Assembly (NCBI RefSeq): GCF_000520975.1
Contig: NZ_JACB01000001.1
Location: 310,001 to 374,000 of the forward strand
Direction of reading: 5' to 3'
DNA: 64,000 bases
Origin: Aquimarina megaterium XH134
GTDB taxonomy: Bacteria > Bacteroidota > Bacteroidia > Flavobacteriales > Flavobacteriaceae
The notes beneath the pieces are model-generated. The model made no database searches and was not told the DNA's origin. It saw only the letters and a program-made list of their open reading frames with translations. A program made the position numbers and the translations under genes. Positions 1 to 10,225 of this stretch are shown piece after piece. Numbering within the stretch: the stretch's first letter is position 1; the number at the start of each line of letters is the position of its first letter.

Positions 1-999
1 GCAGCTATAGGTGGAATGGTATTTCCTGCCCTCATATATTATATCTTTAATACTTCTGGTGAGGCATCCCAGGGTTGGGGAATACCTATGGCCACAGATA
101 TTGCCTTCTCTTTGGGAGTATTAGCTCTTTTTGGGAAACGCTTGCCCACAGCATTACGTGTATTCTTAGTATCGCTTGCCGTGGTAGATGATTTAGGTGG
201 CGTGCTAGTAATTGCACTTTTCTATACTTCTGGTATTTCTACAATGGATTTATTCCACGCCTTTCTTTTCTTTGGATTACTAATTATTGGTAATTACGCT
301 GGAATAAGAAAAACTTGGTTCTATGCTATTATAGGTATTGGCGGTGTATGGCTAGCTTTCTTTTTCTCTGGAGTACACCCTACCATTGCTGGAATACTAA
401 CAGCTATAGCTATACCTGGTCGTGTAAAAATTAACGAGGCTATATTTCTACAACGTCTTGCAGCATTGCACACAAAGTTCGATGAAGAAAAATCAGTTAA
501 AGGTTCTCTAATTTCTAATTCGCAACTAAAAATACTCAAAGAAATAAAAGTTACAAGTTCAGAAGCTGAAACACCTCTTCAGAAACTTGAAAATGCTTTA
601 GATCCATTCGTGAGTTTTATTGTATTGCCATTATTCGCTTTTGCAAATGCTGGCATTCATCTTCACGGAAAAGTATTTGAAGTACTTACCCATCCTATAA
701 GTTTAGGAATTGGTTTTGGCCTCGTATTCGGAAAATTTATTGGTATCGTTTTATTTTCCAGAATTTTAGTGTTTTTAAAGTTAGCAAAACTTCCTAAAAA
801 CATTAATTGGTATCAAATTTATGGAGTTGCCTTTTTAGCAGGTATCGGATTCACGATGTCAATTTTCATAAACGAATTGGCCTTTGCCAATGAAGAATTT
901 ATCTATACCGCAAAAGTTAGCATTTTATTTTCTTCACTAATTGCAGGCATTATCGGTTCCATCATCTTAATAAAAAATCAAAAACTTAAAACAGTATAA
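1..999 (+). CDS. nhaA: Na+/H+ antiporter NhaA (5' end outside window)
   Basis: Inner-membrane antiporter that exchanges Na+ for H+. The frame is open from base 1, so the N-terminal part lies upstream of the window. Family hallmarks are visible: ATDIAFSLG (the region of E. coli Asp133), VVDDLGG (the Asp163/Asp164 pair) and the late GIGFTMSIF segment near the C-terminus. Several long hydrophobic helices alternate with a polar loop of about 60 residues in the middle. The stop lies 1 bp before the start of the GAPDH gene, so it is probably the upstream member of the same transcript. The family call is secure; only the missing 5' end is uncertain. Confidence 0.93.
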   Translation, partial: AAIGGMVFPALIYYIFNTSGEASQGWGIPMATDIAFSLGVLALFGKRLPTALRVFLVSLAVVDDLGGVLVIALFYTSGISTMDLFHAFLFFGLLIIGNYAGIRKTWFYAIIGIGGVWLAFFFSGVHPTIAGILTAIAIPGRVKINEAIFLQRLAALHTKFDEEKSVKGSLISNSQLKILKEIKVTSSEAETPLQKLENALDPFVSFIVLPLFAFANAGIHLHGKVFEVLTHPISLGIGFGLVFGKFIGIVLFSRILVFLKLAKLPKNINWYQIYGVAFLAGIGFTMSIFINELAFANEEFIYTAKVSILFSSLIAGIIGSIILIKNQKLKTV

Positions 1000-1000
1000 A

Positions 1001-2014
1001 ATGAAAAAAATAGCAGTAATAGGATACGGAGTTATCGGAAAGAGAGTGGCAGATGCCATCAACTTACAAAACGATATGAACCTCTCAGGAGTATGTGATG
1101 TCATTAGCGATTGGCGCATTCAAAATGCCGTAAGAAAGGAATATGACATTTATGCAGCAACTCAAGACGCTGCTGATAAAATGGAATCTGAAGGAATATC
1201 GGTAAAAGGCGATATGCTAGACCTTTTAAAGAATTCAGACCTCGTTGTGGATTGTACCCCCAAAAAGATTGCCGCAAAAAATGTGGAAATCTATAAAGAA
1301 CAGAACATCAAATTTATATTGCACGGTGGAGAGAAACACGAAACTACGGGACATTCCTTTAGTGCCGAAAATAATTATGAATCTGCTCTAAACAGGGATG
1401 CAACCAGAGTAGTCTCTTGCAATACAACTTCTATACTGAGAACGTTAACAGCGTTAAAAAGAGCTGACTTACTTGATTATGCAAGAGGAACACTTTTAAG
1501 AAGAGCTACTGACCCTTGGGAAAGCCACCTAGGTGGTATTATGAATACGATGGTGCCGGAAAAAGATATCCCGAGCCATCAAGGTCCGGATGCTAAAAGC
1601 GTTGACCCAGAATTGGATGTGATTACTTCGGCGGTGAAAGTACCTGAAACCTTAAGTCATATGCACTATTGGAATGTGAAATTAAAAAAGCAAGCAACCA
1701 AGGAAGAGGTATTGAACGCATTTAAAACTTCTAGCCGAATCAAACTAATTCGTTATGACCAGGGGTTGGTTTCAAACAATACTATTAAAGAAATGTTCTT
1801 GGATATGGGACGGCCTTGGGGCGATATGTACGAAGTAGCACTTTGGGAAGATATGCTAAAGGTACAGGGTGATGAGCTTTTTTATGCCTACATCGTCGAT
1901 AACCAAGCTATTGTTATACCTGAAACTATCGATGCTATTAGAGCGCTCACAGGAATAGAAAAAGATGGTTCAAAATCTATTTTAAAAACAAATCAGAGCT
2001 TATCTATTTTATAA
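1001..2014 (+). CDS. Type II (archaeal-type) glyceraldehyde-3-phosphate dehydrogenase
   Basis: Oxidises glyceraldehyde 3-phosphate in central sugar metabolism with NAD(P)+. The protein is 337 residues, the usual length of the type II family. It has an N-terminal nucleotide-binding motif (IGYGVIGKRVADA, about residues 7-19), a DCTPKK segment near residue 84 and a likely catalytic Cys140 in SCNTTS. This family is typical of archaea and sporadic in bacteria. It lies in a run with aldolase, phosphofructokinase and lactate dehydrogenase genes, which suggests an alternative glycolytic set. The start is the first ATG, directly behind nhaA. Confidence 0.92.
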   Translation: MKKIAVIGYGVIGKRVADAINLQNDMNLSGVCDVISDWRIQNAVRKEYDIYAATQDAADKMESEGISVKGDMLDLLKNSDLVVDCTPKKIAAKNVEIYKEQNIKFILHGGEKHETTGHSFSAENNYESALNRDATRVVSCNTTSILRTLTALKRADLLDYARGTLLRRATDPWESHLGGIMNTMVPEKDIPSHQGPDAKSVDPELDVITSAVKVPETLSHMHYWNVKLKKQATKEEVLNAFKTSSRIKLIRYDQGLVSNNTIKEMFLDMGRPWGDMYEVALWEDMLKVQGDELFYAYIVDNQAIVIPETIDAIRALTGIEKDGSKSILKTNQSLSIL

Positions 2015-2024
2015 AGAAAAGCGA

Positions 2025-2651
2025 ATGAATACCAATGAAAAAATAAAAAAACGCTATAACAGGATTGCAAGTTACTTTGACCTTTTGCAAAAGCCAATGG
2101 GTACAAGTGGATTTGATAAATGGAGGAAAAAATTAATTGAACAAGTAAATGGAAAAACTCTTGAAGTAGGAGTCGGCACAGGTAAAAATTTAAGGTTTTA
2201 CAACCGTGATATAGATTTAACCGCTATTGATTTTAGTAAGAATATGCTTGAAAAGGCAAAAGCAAAATACAGAAAAGAACTACCAATGGCGAACTTCATG
2301 GAAATGGATGTAGAAAATCTGGATTTTGAGGATAACACCTTTGATACAGTAGTCACTAGTTGTGTGTTCTGTTCTGTTCCAAATCCTATAAAAGGTTTAC
2401 AAGAAATTAAGAGGGTGTTAAAACCAAATGGGCAGCTAATTATGCTTGAACACGTTAGAAGTAACGGCAAGATTTTAGGCGCTCTTATGGATTGGTTCAA
2501 TTTTATACCATTAAACATAATAGGCGATAATATTAATCGTAAAACAGGCGAAAACTTAAGAAAAGCAGGATTTACCGATATAGAAGAAGTAAAACTTTGG
2601 AAGGATGTTGTAAAATTCTTCAACGTAAAAAATGATTTTTTAAAACCATAA
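2025..2651 (+). CDS. Class I SAM-dependent methyltransferase
   Basis: A 208-residue methyltransferase of the UbiE/Methyltransf_11 type. The SAM-binding motif I is [14 protein letters not shown] near residue 47, an acidic residue follows strand 2 ([11 protein letters not shown]), and motif IV-like [15 protein letters not shown] is present. The substrate cannot be read from the sequence. It sits between GAPDH and aldolase genes with about 10-bp gaps on each side, which is consistent with one operon. A role in quinone, lipid or metalloid methylation is possible but not shown. Confidence 0.85.
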   Translation: MNTNEKIKKRYNRIASYFDLLQKPMGTSGFDKWRKKLIEQVNGKTLEVGVGTGKNLRFYNRDIDLTAIDFSKNMLEKAKAKYRKELPMANFMEMDVENLDFEDNTFDTVVTSCVFCSVPNPIKGLQEIKRVLKPNGQLIMLEHVRSNGKILGALMDWFNFIPLNIIGDNINRKTGENLRKAGFTDIEEVKLWKDVVKFFNVKNDFLKP

Positions 2652-2661
2652 ACTACAAGCT

Positions 2662-3723
2662 ATGAGTACATACGAAAACATAACTCAAAACCTAGGCGAT
2701 AAGGCTGATTTCTACTTAAATCACGTTTGTGAAAAAATAACAAAAGACGAATTACAGACACCAAGTGATAAAAGTCTTGATAAGGTTTTTACTAGCAGTA
2801 ATCGAAATCCACAGGTACTGAGAAGTCTTACTCAATTATATAGTCACGGAAACCTAGGAGGTACAGGATATTTAAGTATTCTTCCTGTAGATCAAGGTAT
2901 TGAGCATAGTGCTGCTTTCTCATTCTATAAAAACCCGGATTATTTTGACCCAGAGAATATTATAAAACTGGCTATAGAAGCTGGTTGTAATGGGGTGGCA
3001 TCAACCTTTGGGGTATTGAGTTTAAATTCAAGGAAGTATGCCCACAAAATACCATTCATTGTAAAAATTAATCATAATGAACTACTAACCTACCCCAACA
3101 AATATGACCAAACTTTATTTGGTAAAGTAAAGGACGCTTGGAATATGGGGGCAATTGCCATTGGTGCAACTATCTATTTTGGTTCAAAAGAAAGCAATAG
3201 ACAGCTTAAAGAAATTTCAGAAGCTTTTGAAGAAGCCCATAATTTGGGAATGGCAACCATCTTGTGGTGCTACACCCGAAACGAAGCTTTCAAAACAGAG
3301 AAAGAAGATTTTCACGCTGCTGCCGATGTAACCGGACAGGCAAATCATATAGGCGTCACCATACAAGCTGATATCATTAAACAAAAATTACCAACGAATA
3401 ATTTTGGCTTTAAAAATATCGATTTCAGTAAATATAATGACGAAATGTATGAAACGCTCACCACGAATCACCCCATTGATTTATGCAGGTTGCAAGTGGC
3501 AAATTGCTATATGGGTAAAATAGGATTGATTAATTCGGGTGGTGGTTCTAAGGGACAAACAGATGTAACCGAAGCCGTAACCACAGCTGTCATAAATAAA
3601 AGAGCTGGCGGCTCTGGATTGATAATGGGAAGAAAGGCCTTTCAGAAACCTTTTGGTGAAGGTGTCGAACTATTGAAGTTGGTTCAAAGCGTTTATTTGA
3701 ATTCAAAAATTAGCATTGCATAA
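2662..3723 (+). CDS. Class I fructose-bisphosphate aldolase (DhnA type)
   Basis: Cleaves fructose 1,6-bisphosphate into two triose phosphates through a Schiff-base lysine. The 353-residue protein shows the DhnA/FbaB pattern: [11 protein letters not shown] near residue 73, KINHNELL, a [12 protein letters not shown] segment carrying a candidate Schiff-base Lys, and the phosphate-binding NSGGGSKG and [10 protein letters not shown] motifs at the end. It is not the class II zinc aldolase. With the phosphofructokinase and type II GAPDH of the same run it covers the upper and middle steps of glycolysis. Confidence 0.9.
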   Translation: MSTYENITQNLGDKADFYLNHVCEKITKDELQTPSDKSLDKVFTSSNRNPQVLRSLTQLYSHGNLGGTGYLSILPVDQGIEHSAAFSFYKNPDYFDPENIIKLAIEAGCNGVASTFGVLSLNSRKYAHKIPFIVKINHNELLTYPNKYDQTLFGKVKDAWNMGAIAIGATIYFGSKESNRQLKEISEAFEEAHNLGMATILWCYTRNEAFKTEKEDFHAAADVTGQANHIGVTIQADIIKQKLPTNNFGFKNIDFSKYNDEMYETLTTNHPIDLCRLQVANCYMGKIGLINSGGGSKGQTDVTEAVTTAVINKRAGGSGLIMGRKAFQKPFGEGVELLKLVQSVYLNSKISIA

Positions 3724-3734
3724 CAACACAGAAA

Positions 3735-5078
3735 ATGTTTGATACAGAGATAAAATCACTTAAATCACTAAACGACTATCTGGTAAAACTGGTAGAAAAC
3801 CGCCTATGGCTCAAAGTAATCATCGCCTTGTTTCTAGGTGTTGGGTTTGGTTTGCTCTTAAGCCCTCAAAATGGATTGATATCTAAAGAAACTGCTGATG
3901 TGGCAGGGAATTGGCTTGCACTTCCTGGTGTACTGTTTCTCAAGCTCGTACAGATGATTATGATTCCGTTAATTGTAGCATCCATCATCACAGGTATCGC
4001 AAGTAATGATAAGGAGAACCTTAAAAAACTTGGTGGTGGTGTGTTGCTTTATTTTCTGGGTACAACTATCGTTTCAGTAAGTATAGGCACTATTATCTCT
4101 CAACTCTTCAATCCAGGACGCTTTTTGCACCAACAGGCGTTATCTGAGCACAACGATATAACCTCCGCCAATTCAGAAGACACCGAACTATCATTTGGAC
4201 TTGAAAATATACCAGATGCTATATCAAATTTGCTTCCTGAAAACCCTTTGGCGTCAATGGTAAGTGGTGAAATGTTAAGTATTGTGATTTTCACAATCAT
4301 TATTGGTGTAGCTGTGCTATCACTTGAAAATACTTTACTGCGCCCAGTAAAGCTTCTTTTAAGTGCCATACAGGAAGTCTGTATGACGGTAGTAAAATGG
4401 TCAATGCTTCTAGTACCTATTGCCGTTTTTGGTCTTATGGCTCAGCTTACCTCTAGTGTTGGACTAAGTTCTTTATCTGGTCTAACATACTATGTTGGAG
4501 TCGTACTTTTTGGTCTTCTGCTACTAGTGATTTTTTATTTATGCTTAGTTGCCCTGCTTGGAAAGTCAAATCCGTTTCAATTCCTTAAAAAAATAAAGGA
4601 TGTCCAATTATTGGCCTTCTCAACCACGAGTTCTGCGGCAGTAATGCCATTATCATTACAAACTGCTGAAGAAGAACTTGAAGTGGATAAGACCATCAGC
4701 AATTTTATCATTCCTATTGGTGCAACCGTTAATATGGATGGTACTGCACTCTATCAAACTATAACGACCCTTTTTATTGCTCAAGCCTATGGCTTAGAGA
4801 TGAGTTTGCTAAACATCATTGTGGTCATCGTAACCATTGTGGCGGCATCCATTGGCACACCTGCTATACCAGGTGGCGGTGTAGTTATTCTAGCTTCAGT
4901 ACTGAGTAGCGTTGGTATACCCTCAGAAGGCATTATTATCATTATAGGCGTAGAAAGACTGTTAGGAATGTTTAGGACAGCTGTTAACGTAACGGGGGAT
5001 TTAACCGCTTGTGTAGTCTTCAATAGGTTTTATGGTATTACAGAGAAAACGAATATTAAATTGAGTTCAAAGCAATGA
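3735..5078 (+). CDS. Dicarboxylate/amino acid:cation symporter (DAACS family)
   Basis: Secondary transporter of the GltP/DctA family, which takes up dicarboxylates or acidic amino acids with Na+ or H+. The 447-residue protein has eight or more hydrophobic stretches. It carries the family motifs FSTTSSAAVMPLS (hairpin HP1), NMDGTALYQ (TM7) and TPAIPGGGVV (HP2). The stop overlaps the next start by 4 bp (ATGA), so translation is probably coupled. The exact substrate cannot be read. Confidence 0.93.
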   Translation: MFDTEIKSLKSLNDYLVKLVENRLWLKVIIALFLGVGFGLLLSPQNGLISKETADVAGNWLALPGVLFLKLVQMIMIPLIVASIITGIASNDKENLKKLGGGVLLYFLGTTIVSVSIGTIISQLFNPGRFLHQQALSEHNDITSANSEDTELSFGLENIPDAISNLLPENPLASMVSGEMLSIVIFTIIIGVAVLSLENTLLRPVKLLLSAIQEVCMTVVKWSMLLVPIAVFGLMAQLTSSVGLSSLSGLTYYVGVVLFGLLLLVIFYLCLVALLGKSNPFQFLKKIKDVQLLAFSTTSSAAVMPLSLQTAEEELEVDKTISNFIIPIGATVNMDGTALYQTITTLFIAQAYGLEMSLLNIIVVIVTIVAASIGTPAIPGGGVVILASVLSSVGIPSEGIIIIIGVERLLGMFRTAVNVTGDLTACVVFNRFYGITEKTNIKLSSKQ

Positions 5079-5989
5079 CATTTCTAATCATATCCATATT
5101 GTTCATTTTTCCTGTGGTAGCCATAGCTAGCTATCAGCATTATAAGATTAGTCAGCAACCAGCCTACGATGCCAACAAAACACTCTTGAACTACGAAGTA
5201 GTAGGTTCTGGCGAAAACAAACTTGTTTTACTACACGGTTTAACAGGTTCTTTAAATTATTGGAAACGTGAATTAGACCACATTACCAAAACACATTCAT
5301 TACTTCTTATTGACCTTCTTGGTTTTGGTGATTCGCCAAAACCAAAAAGCGATTATTCTCTTTCAAGTCAACTGCAAGCTATAGAATTGGTTCTAAATAA
5401 GGAAGGGTTCAATGATGGAAAAACGACCATTGCTGGACATTCTATGGGAGCTATAATTTCATTAGCCCTACTGGAAAAACAGCCAACTTGGTTCAAGGCA
5501 GGAATATTAATAGGTATTCCTGTTTATAAAGATGCCGATGAATTTAAGAAAATTATGTCCACACATTCTTTTGTAGATAGGATTTCAGCAAGCAAGTTTT
5601 CAAAATATGTTTGTATGGTTCATCCTATTTTTATGACACATGCTTTCAAGCCAGATAATCTAACAGATGATGTTTATAAGGATGCAAAAAAACATCATTG
5701 GATGAGTTATTACTATTCACTTACTGAAGTGATTTTAAAGACCAATTTACATAAGATAGCCAAAAACACCAGCGATAAAAAAGTGCTTTTTATCCATGGG
5801 AAAAAAGACACTACCGCACCATTTGAAAATGCCGTAAGATTATCAGAAGTATATAAAAACTCAAAAGTAGTTCCCTCTTCTGATGGTGACCATCAATTTT
5901 TTCTAAAAGAAGCAGAATTTGTATGGAACACAATCCAAGACTTTTCTGTTTCTGATAACACATTAATGAAAACTATAACCAATGAGTAA
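5075..5989 (+). CDS. Alpha/beta-fold hydrolase, membrane-anchored
   Basis: A 304-residue alpha/beta hydrolase. Residues 1-20 form an N-terminal hydrophobic segment that is a membrane anchor or signal. The oxyanion-hole motif LLHGLTGS precedes the nucleophile elbow GHSMG. The catalytic acid is probably in HGKKDTTAP and the histidine in DGDHQFF. The substrate is unknown. It overlaps the symporter gene upstream by 4 bp and the phosphofructokinase gene downstream by 8 bp, so it is part of the operon. Confidence 0.88.
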   Translation: MTFLIISILFIFPVVAIASYQHYKISQQPAYDANKTLLNYEVVGSGENKLVLLHGLTGSLNYWKRELDHITKTHSLLLIDLLGFGDSPKPKSDYSLSSQLQAIELVLNKEGFNDGKTTIAGHSMGAIISLALLEKQPTWFKAGILIGIPVYKDADEFKKIMSTHSFVDRISASKFSKYVCMVHPIFMTHAFKPDNLTDDVYKDAKKHHWMSYYYSLTEVILKTNLHKIAKNTSDKKVLFIHGKKDTTAPFENAVRLSEVYKNSKVVPSSDGDHQFFLKEAEFVWNTIQDFSVSDNTLMKTITNE

Positions 5990-6956
5990 TAATAAAATTG
6001 AACATATAGGTGTATTTACCTCAGGAGGTGATAGTCAGGGAATGAATGCTGCCTTATATGCCATTACCAAAGCAGCCGAAACTCATAATATCCAAGTAAG
6101 TGGTATTAAGAAAGGGTATGAAGGATTGATTGATAATGACCTCACAAAATTGAAGTCGCGCGATTTACAGAAAATAACACATAGAGGCGGCACCATCTTA
6201 AAAACCGCACGAAGTGAGCGTTTTATGACTTTAGAAGGTCGTAAAAAAGCATTACAGACCCTAAAGACAAACCAAATAGATGCTTTGATAGCTATTGGTG
6301 GCGACGGCACTTTTAAAGGTTTACTTGCTTTTTCAGAAATATGTGACATCCCATTTATTGGTATTCCAGGAACCATTGATAATGATCTTGCAGGAACAGA
6401 TTACACCCTTGGCTTTGATTCTGCTGTAAATACTGCTATTGAAAATATTGATAAAATACGAGATACGGCCGAATCCCATAACCGCGTATTCATTGTAGAA
6501 GTAATGGGAAGGGATTCTGGCTATATAGGTATCCATTCGGGATTAGTTGTTGGCGCCAATGGGATTCTTATTCCTGAAAGCACACAGGACTTAACGTACT
6601 TGTTAGAAAAAGTTAAAAATTACGATAGTGAAGATGCATTCTTAATCGTAGTATCTGAAGGTGATGAAATAGGTACAGACTTAGTTGCATCCAAAATAAA
6701 GGAAGTCAACCCAGATGTCGATTTACGAATTACAAGATTAGGACACGTTCAACGTGGAGGAAACCCATCAGCTTTTGACAGAATGTTAGGAATAAGACTT
6801 GGCGCTGCATCTGTAGAAGTGCTTTTGCGAGGTTCTAAAAATGTAATGGTAGGACTCTATAACAATATGATTTGCACAACACCTTTTCAAGGTGTTGTAA
6901 AACAGCATCATATAGATGAAGAGTTACGGGATCTATTAGAGCTTTTTAGTTCATAA
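5982..6956 (+). CDS. pfkA: ATP-dependent 6-phosphofructokinase
   Basis: Phosphorylates fructose 6-phosphate to fructose 1,6-bisphosphate. The 324-residue length is normal for bacterial PfkA. Motifs present are FTSGGDSQGMNA (ATP binding), AIGGDGTFKG, and GIPGTIDNDLAGTD with the catalytic aspartate. RLGHVQRGGNPSAFDR near the C-terminus binds the sugar phosphate. GGDGT instead of GGDDT is the pattern of ATP-dependent rather than PPi-dependent enzymes. It starts inside the last codons of the hydrolase gene. Confidence 0.93.
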   Translation: MSNNKIEHIGVFTSGGDSQGMNAALYAITKAAETHNIQVSGIKKGYEGLIDNDLTKLKSRDLQKITHRGGTILKTARSERFMTLEGRKKALQTLKTNQIDALIAIGGDGTFKGLLAFSEICDIPFIGIPGTIDNDLAGTDYTLGFDSAVNTAIENIDKIRDTAESHNRVFIVEVMGRDSGYIGIHSGLVVGANGILIPESTQDLTYLLEKVKNYDSEDAFLIVVSEGDEIGTDLVASKIKEVNPDVDLRITRLGHVQRGGNPSAFDRMLGIRLGAASVEVLLRGSKNVMVGLYNNMICTTPFQGVVKQHHIDEELRDLLELFSS

Positions 6957-6967
6957 ATTATTAAGAT

Positions 6968-7963
6968 ATGAAAACAACAATATTCAGTACACACAAATTT
7001 GATAAGCCTTCCCTTGTTAAAGCAAACAACGGAAAGCACGAGTTGAATTTTCTGGAATACAGGCTTACCAAAGAAACAGCGAGATTAGCAAGAGGTTCTC
7101 AAGCCATAGCGCTATTCTCAAACGACGATGCCTCAGCTGAAGTTTTAGATGAGTTGTACCAACAAGGGATTGAATATATCGTATTGCGTTCAGCAGGTTT
7201 CAATCACGTTGACCTTACAAAAGCTGATGAACTAGGGGTGAAAGTAGCTCGGGTTCCAGCCTATTCACCATATGCTATTGCAGAACATACCCTGACACTC
7301 ATTTTAACCCTAAACAGAAAGATAATAAGAGCACACAATAGAATTCGAGAACAGAATTTCTCACTTAACGGACTAACAGGATTTGACCTAAATGGTAAAA
7401 CAGTTGGTGTCATCGGAACAGGAAAAATAGGTGCAGTACTCATAAAAATACTTCACGGCTTGGGCTGTAAAATATTGGCTCACGATGTTGCTGAAGACAA
7501 GAACCTGATAGATTCATATGATGTCATTTATACCAACTGTACTACTATCTGCAAGCAAGCAGATATAATTAGCTTGCACGTTCCATTAACACCGTCAACA
7601 AAGCACTTAATAAACACAGAACACATAGCATTAATGAAAGAAGGAGTGATGCTCATTAACACCAGTCGAGGTGGTCTAGTTGACACCAAGGCGGTTATTG
7701 AAGGGTTAAAGTCTAGCAAGATTAGGTATTTCGGGATGGATGTGTATGAAGAGGAAGAGGGTCTGTTTTTTGAAGATCACTCAGATAACATCTTACAAGA
7801 TGATGTCATTGCAAGATTGATGACCTTCAACAATGTTCTCATCACCAGCCATCAAGCTTTTTTAACCGAAACCGCATTAAAAAATATCGCGGATACAACC
7901 ATATACAACTTAAATTGTTTTGAAGACAAAGTAATTTCTGGAAATGAAGTTACCATATATTAA
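6968..7963 (+). CDS. D-2-hydroxyacid (D-lactate) dehydrogenase
   Basis: NAD-dependent D-2-hydroxyacid dehydrogenase, 331 residues, closest in pattern to D-lactate dehydrogenases. The Rossmann motif is GVIGTGKIG near residue 146. The catalytic Arg lies in the LRSAGFNHVDL region, INTSRGGLVD is present, and the conserved His is in SHQAFLT at the end. In this glycolytic run it would reoxidise NADH by reducing pyruvate. The substrate is inferred from family and context only. Confidence 0.88.
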   Translation: MKTTIFSTHKFDKPSLVKANNGKHELNFLEYRLTKETARLARGSQAIALFSNDDASAEVLDELYQQGIEYIVLRSAGFNHVDLTKADELGVKVARVPAYSPYAIAEHTLTLILTLNRKIIRAHNRIREQNFSLNGLTGFDLNGKTVGVIGTGKIGAVLIKILHGLGCKILAHDVAEDKNLIDSYDVIYTNCTTICKQADIISLHVPLTPSTKHLINTEHIALMKEGVMLINTSRGGLVDTKAVIEGLKSSKIRYFGMDVYEEEEGLFFEDHSDNILQDDVIARLMTFNNVLITSHQAFLTETALKNIADTTIYNLNCFEDKVISGNEVTIY

Positions 7964-7993
7964 AAAAAATATAAACCTATAAACCATCTAAAA

Positions 7994-8824
7994 ATGAAAA
8001 ACATATTAGTGCCCACAAACTTTTCAGAAAACTGCAATAAAGCAGCGGAACTAGGCATTGAAATGGCCAAGTTATATACTTCTGAAATTCACTTTTTACA
8101 CCTTATGAAAACCCCTGTAGATTGGGTAAAACTGGATAAAGAAAAAGAAAAACGATATCCTGAAACTTTAAAGCAAATAGGTAAAGTAAAATCGGCTTTA
8201 CGAGAATTGGAAAAAACAGCTGAGCGTGAAGGATTAAAGTGTCGCAATTTTTTACAATTTGATGCAGGTCAGGGTGATATTTTAGACCATTCAGGTCATT
8301 ATCATCACGACTTTATCATTACAGGAAGTAGCGGAACCAAAGGTGTTATTAGAGAAATAACCGGAAGTAATGTTGAGCAAATAGTACGAAAAGCCAACGC
8401 CCCAGTAATTGTTGTAAAAGATGAAGAAGTCAACTTTCCTTTTAAGAATATCGCATTTGTTTCAAATTTTGAAGAAGACATAACTGATACTCTTAAACAG
8501 GTTATTTCCATTGCCAATAAATGTGAAGCTCGTATCCACTTGTTACGTATTAATACAGAGACAGATTTCAATAATATTAAACTTGGTCTAGACCCTATTG
8601 AAAAAATGTTGCGAAACTTTCCAGAGTTGAAAAACTATTCAATGGCTGTGTATAATGAACCCTCTGTTGAAAAAGGTATCAATACGTTTCTAAAACAACA
8701 CCCCACAGATTTAATAGCAATGGTTACACACGGCAAAACAGGGTTTTTAAGTTTGTTTTCAAAAAGTATTGCTGAAGGAGTTACCAATCATTCTACTCTT
8801 CCTGTAATGACCATGCACATATAA
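7994..8824 (+). CDS. Universal stress protein, tandem UspA domains
   Basis: A 276-residue cytoplasmic protein with two UspA-like halves. The first half opens with MKNILVPTNFSENCNKAAELG and ends with ITGSSGTKGVIREITGSNVEQIV, the G-x(2)-G-x(9)-G-[ST] ATP-loop pattern. The second half is more degenerate but keeps MVTHGKTGFLSLFSKSIAEGV. Tandem Usp proteins are common in Bacteroidetes and rise under starvation or low oxygen, which fits the neighbouring metabolic genes. Confidence 0.9.
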   Translation: MKNILVPTNFSENCNKAAELGIEMAKLYTSEIHFLHLMKTPVDWVKLDKEKEKRYPETLKQIGKVKSALRELEKTAEREGLKCRNFLQFDAGQGDILDHSGHYHHDFIITGSSGTKGVIREITGSNVEQIVRKANAPVIVVKDEEVNFPFKNIAFVSNFEEDITDTLKQVISIANKCEARIHLLRINTETDFNNIKLGLDPIEKMLRNFPELKNYSMAVYNEPSVEKGINTFLKQHPTDLIAMVTHGKTGFLSLFSKSIAEGVTNHSTLPVMTMHI

Positions 8825-8835
8825 AACACATTAAC

Positions 8836-9390
8836 ATGCCTGATAGCTTAAAACATATTCAAGAAAAACCTTTTTATCAATTGCTCTTTGGAAAAACGGC
8901 TTTGCCTATAATTACAATTTTAGGAATATCCTTATTATATGTCATTTTAATGTCAATAATCGACCATAGCACTTTACCGTTTCATATCATAATTGCCGTC
9001 GCTGCATTAGGAAAAACTATAGTGATTACTGTAACTACCTTGAAGCAACTTTCAAAGCTTATGAAAATTTGTCACTCATTAGAGCGATTGTTATGGGTCT
9101 TTGGATTAATACTAATTATCAGTATTTTTTCTTTTGCAACCGATTTCACTTGTCTTTTCCAGTTCAGCAATACAGCATTTGATGGCGTTCCTGACTATTC
9201 AAATTCTTACATATACAATCTATACCATTTCTTTTATTTTAGTGTAATTACCTTTTCAACAGTTGGATATGGTGACATTACACCTGTTTCTGAAATCGCC
9301 AAATTCGTTGTTATGCTCGAAATATTTTTAAGTTTTTTCCTAATCGTATTTGCCTTAGCTAATATCAAAAAAATACATATCAATGAATAA
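8836..9390 (+). CDS. Two-pore-helix type potassium channel
   Basis: A 184-residue membrane protein with about four hydrophobic helices (around residues 16-42, 50-68, 85-105 and 160-180). The K+ selectivity filter TVGYGDITP lies between the last two. The C-terminus is too short for a cytosolic RCK/TrkA domain, so gating is not evident. The last 8 bp overlap the next gene. Confidence 0.88.
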   Translation: MPDSLKHIQEKPFYQLLFGKTALPIITILGISLLYVILMSIIDHSTLPFHIIIAVAALGKTIVITVTTLKQLSKLMKICHSLERLLWVFGLILIISIFSFATDFTCLFQFSNTAFDGVPDYSNSYIYNLYHFFYFSVITFSTVGYGDITPVSEIAKFVVMLEIFLSFFLIVFALANIKKIHINE

Positions 9391-10225
9391 AATACATATA
9401 ATAAAAGCAAATGGAGATAAAGCAGTTTTTCAAATTGAAAAATTGATATACTCATTAGAGAAAGCTGGTGCTAATAAAAAGGTAGTTGATGATATAGCTG
9501 AAAACATTGAAAGAATTATTTACGATGGCATGACGACTAAAAAAATATATCAAATAGCTTTTAAAATGCTCAAAGGTAAATCAAGAGTAAGTGCATCAAA
9601 ATACAAACTCAAAAAAGCTATTATGGAATTGGGTCCTTCTGGTTTTCCATTTGAAAAATTAATAGGTAAAATAATGGAACACGAAGATTTTGATACAGAG
9701 GTTGGTGTGATAGTTCAAGGAAATTGCGTGAAACACGAAATAGATGTAATTGCCCAAAAAGACGATAAACATTATATGATTGAATGTAAATATCATAGTG
9801 ACCAAGGACGAGTTTGTAATGTAAAAATTCCATTATATATCCAATCAAGATTTATTGATGTTGAAAAACAATGGGAACGCCAAAAAGGTCACGAAACAAA
9901 ATTTCATCAAGGTGGGGTGTACACTAACACCCGCTTTACAACTGATGCTATACAATATGGAAAATGTGTAGGATTGCTTTTAACCAGTTGGGATTACCCA
10001 AGAGGGAATGGTCTTAAAGATAGAATAGACCAATCTGGTCTGCATCCACTCACCGCACTAACAACAATTACAAAACGAGAGAAAACAATGTTACTCGATA
10101 CTGGGATTGTGCTCTGTAAAGAAGTACATCATAATCCAGATTTATTAAATCAAGTAGGAATTGAAAAATCAAGACATAAAAAGATTTTGGAAGATTCTGA
10201 AGAACTATGTAAAATAACAAGATAA
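9383..10225 (+). CDS. ATP-cone domain fused to a PD-(D/E)XK restriction-like nuclease
   Basis: A 280-residue fusion. Residues 1-90 match an ATP-cone, the nucleotide-sensing domain best known from ribonucleotide reductase and NrdR (KANGDKAVFQIEKLIYSLEKAG at the start). Residues 100-200 look like an Mrr-type PD-(D/E)XK nuclease with EIDVIAQ followed by YMIECKYH, supplying D and E-x-K. The combination suggests a nuclease gated by ATP or dATP level. It sits inside a metabolic operon rather than a defence island. The substrate, DNA or RNA, is unknown. Confidence 0.8.
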   Translation: MNKIHIIKANGDKAVFQIEKLIYSLEKAGANKKVVDDIAENIERIIYDGMTTKKIYQIAFKMLKGKSRVSASKYKLKKAIMELGPSGFPFEKLIGKIMEHEDFDTEVGVIVQGNCVKHEIDVIAQKDDKHYMIECKYHSDQGRVCNVKIPLYIQSRFIDVEKQWERQKGHETKFHQGGVYTNTRFTTDAIQYGKCVGLLLTSWDYPRGNGLKDRIDQSGLHPLTALTTITKREKTMLLDTGIVLCKEVHHNPDLLNQVGIEKSRHKKILEDSEELCKITR

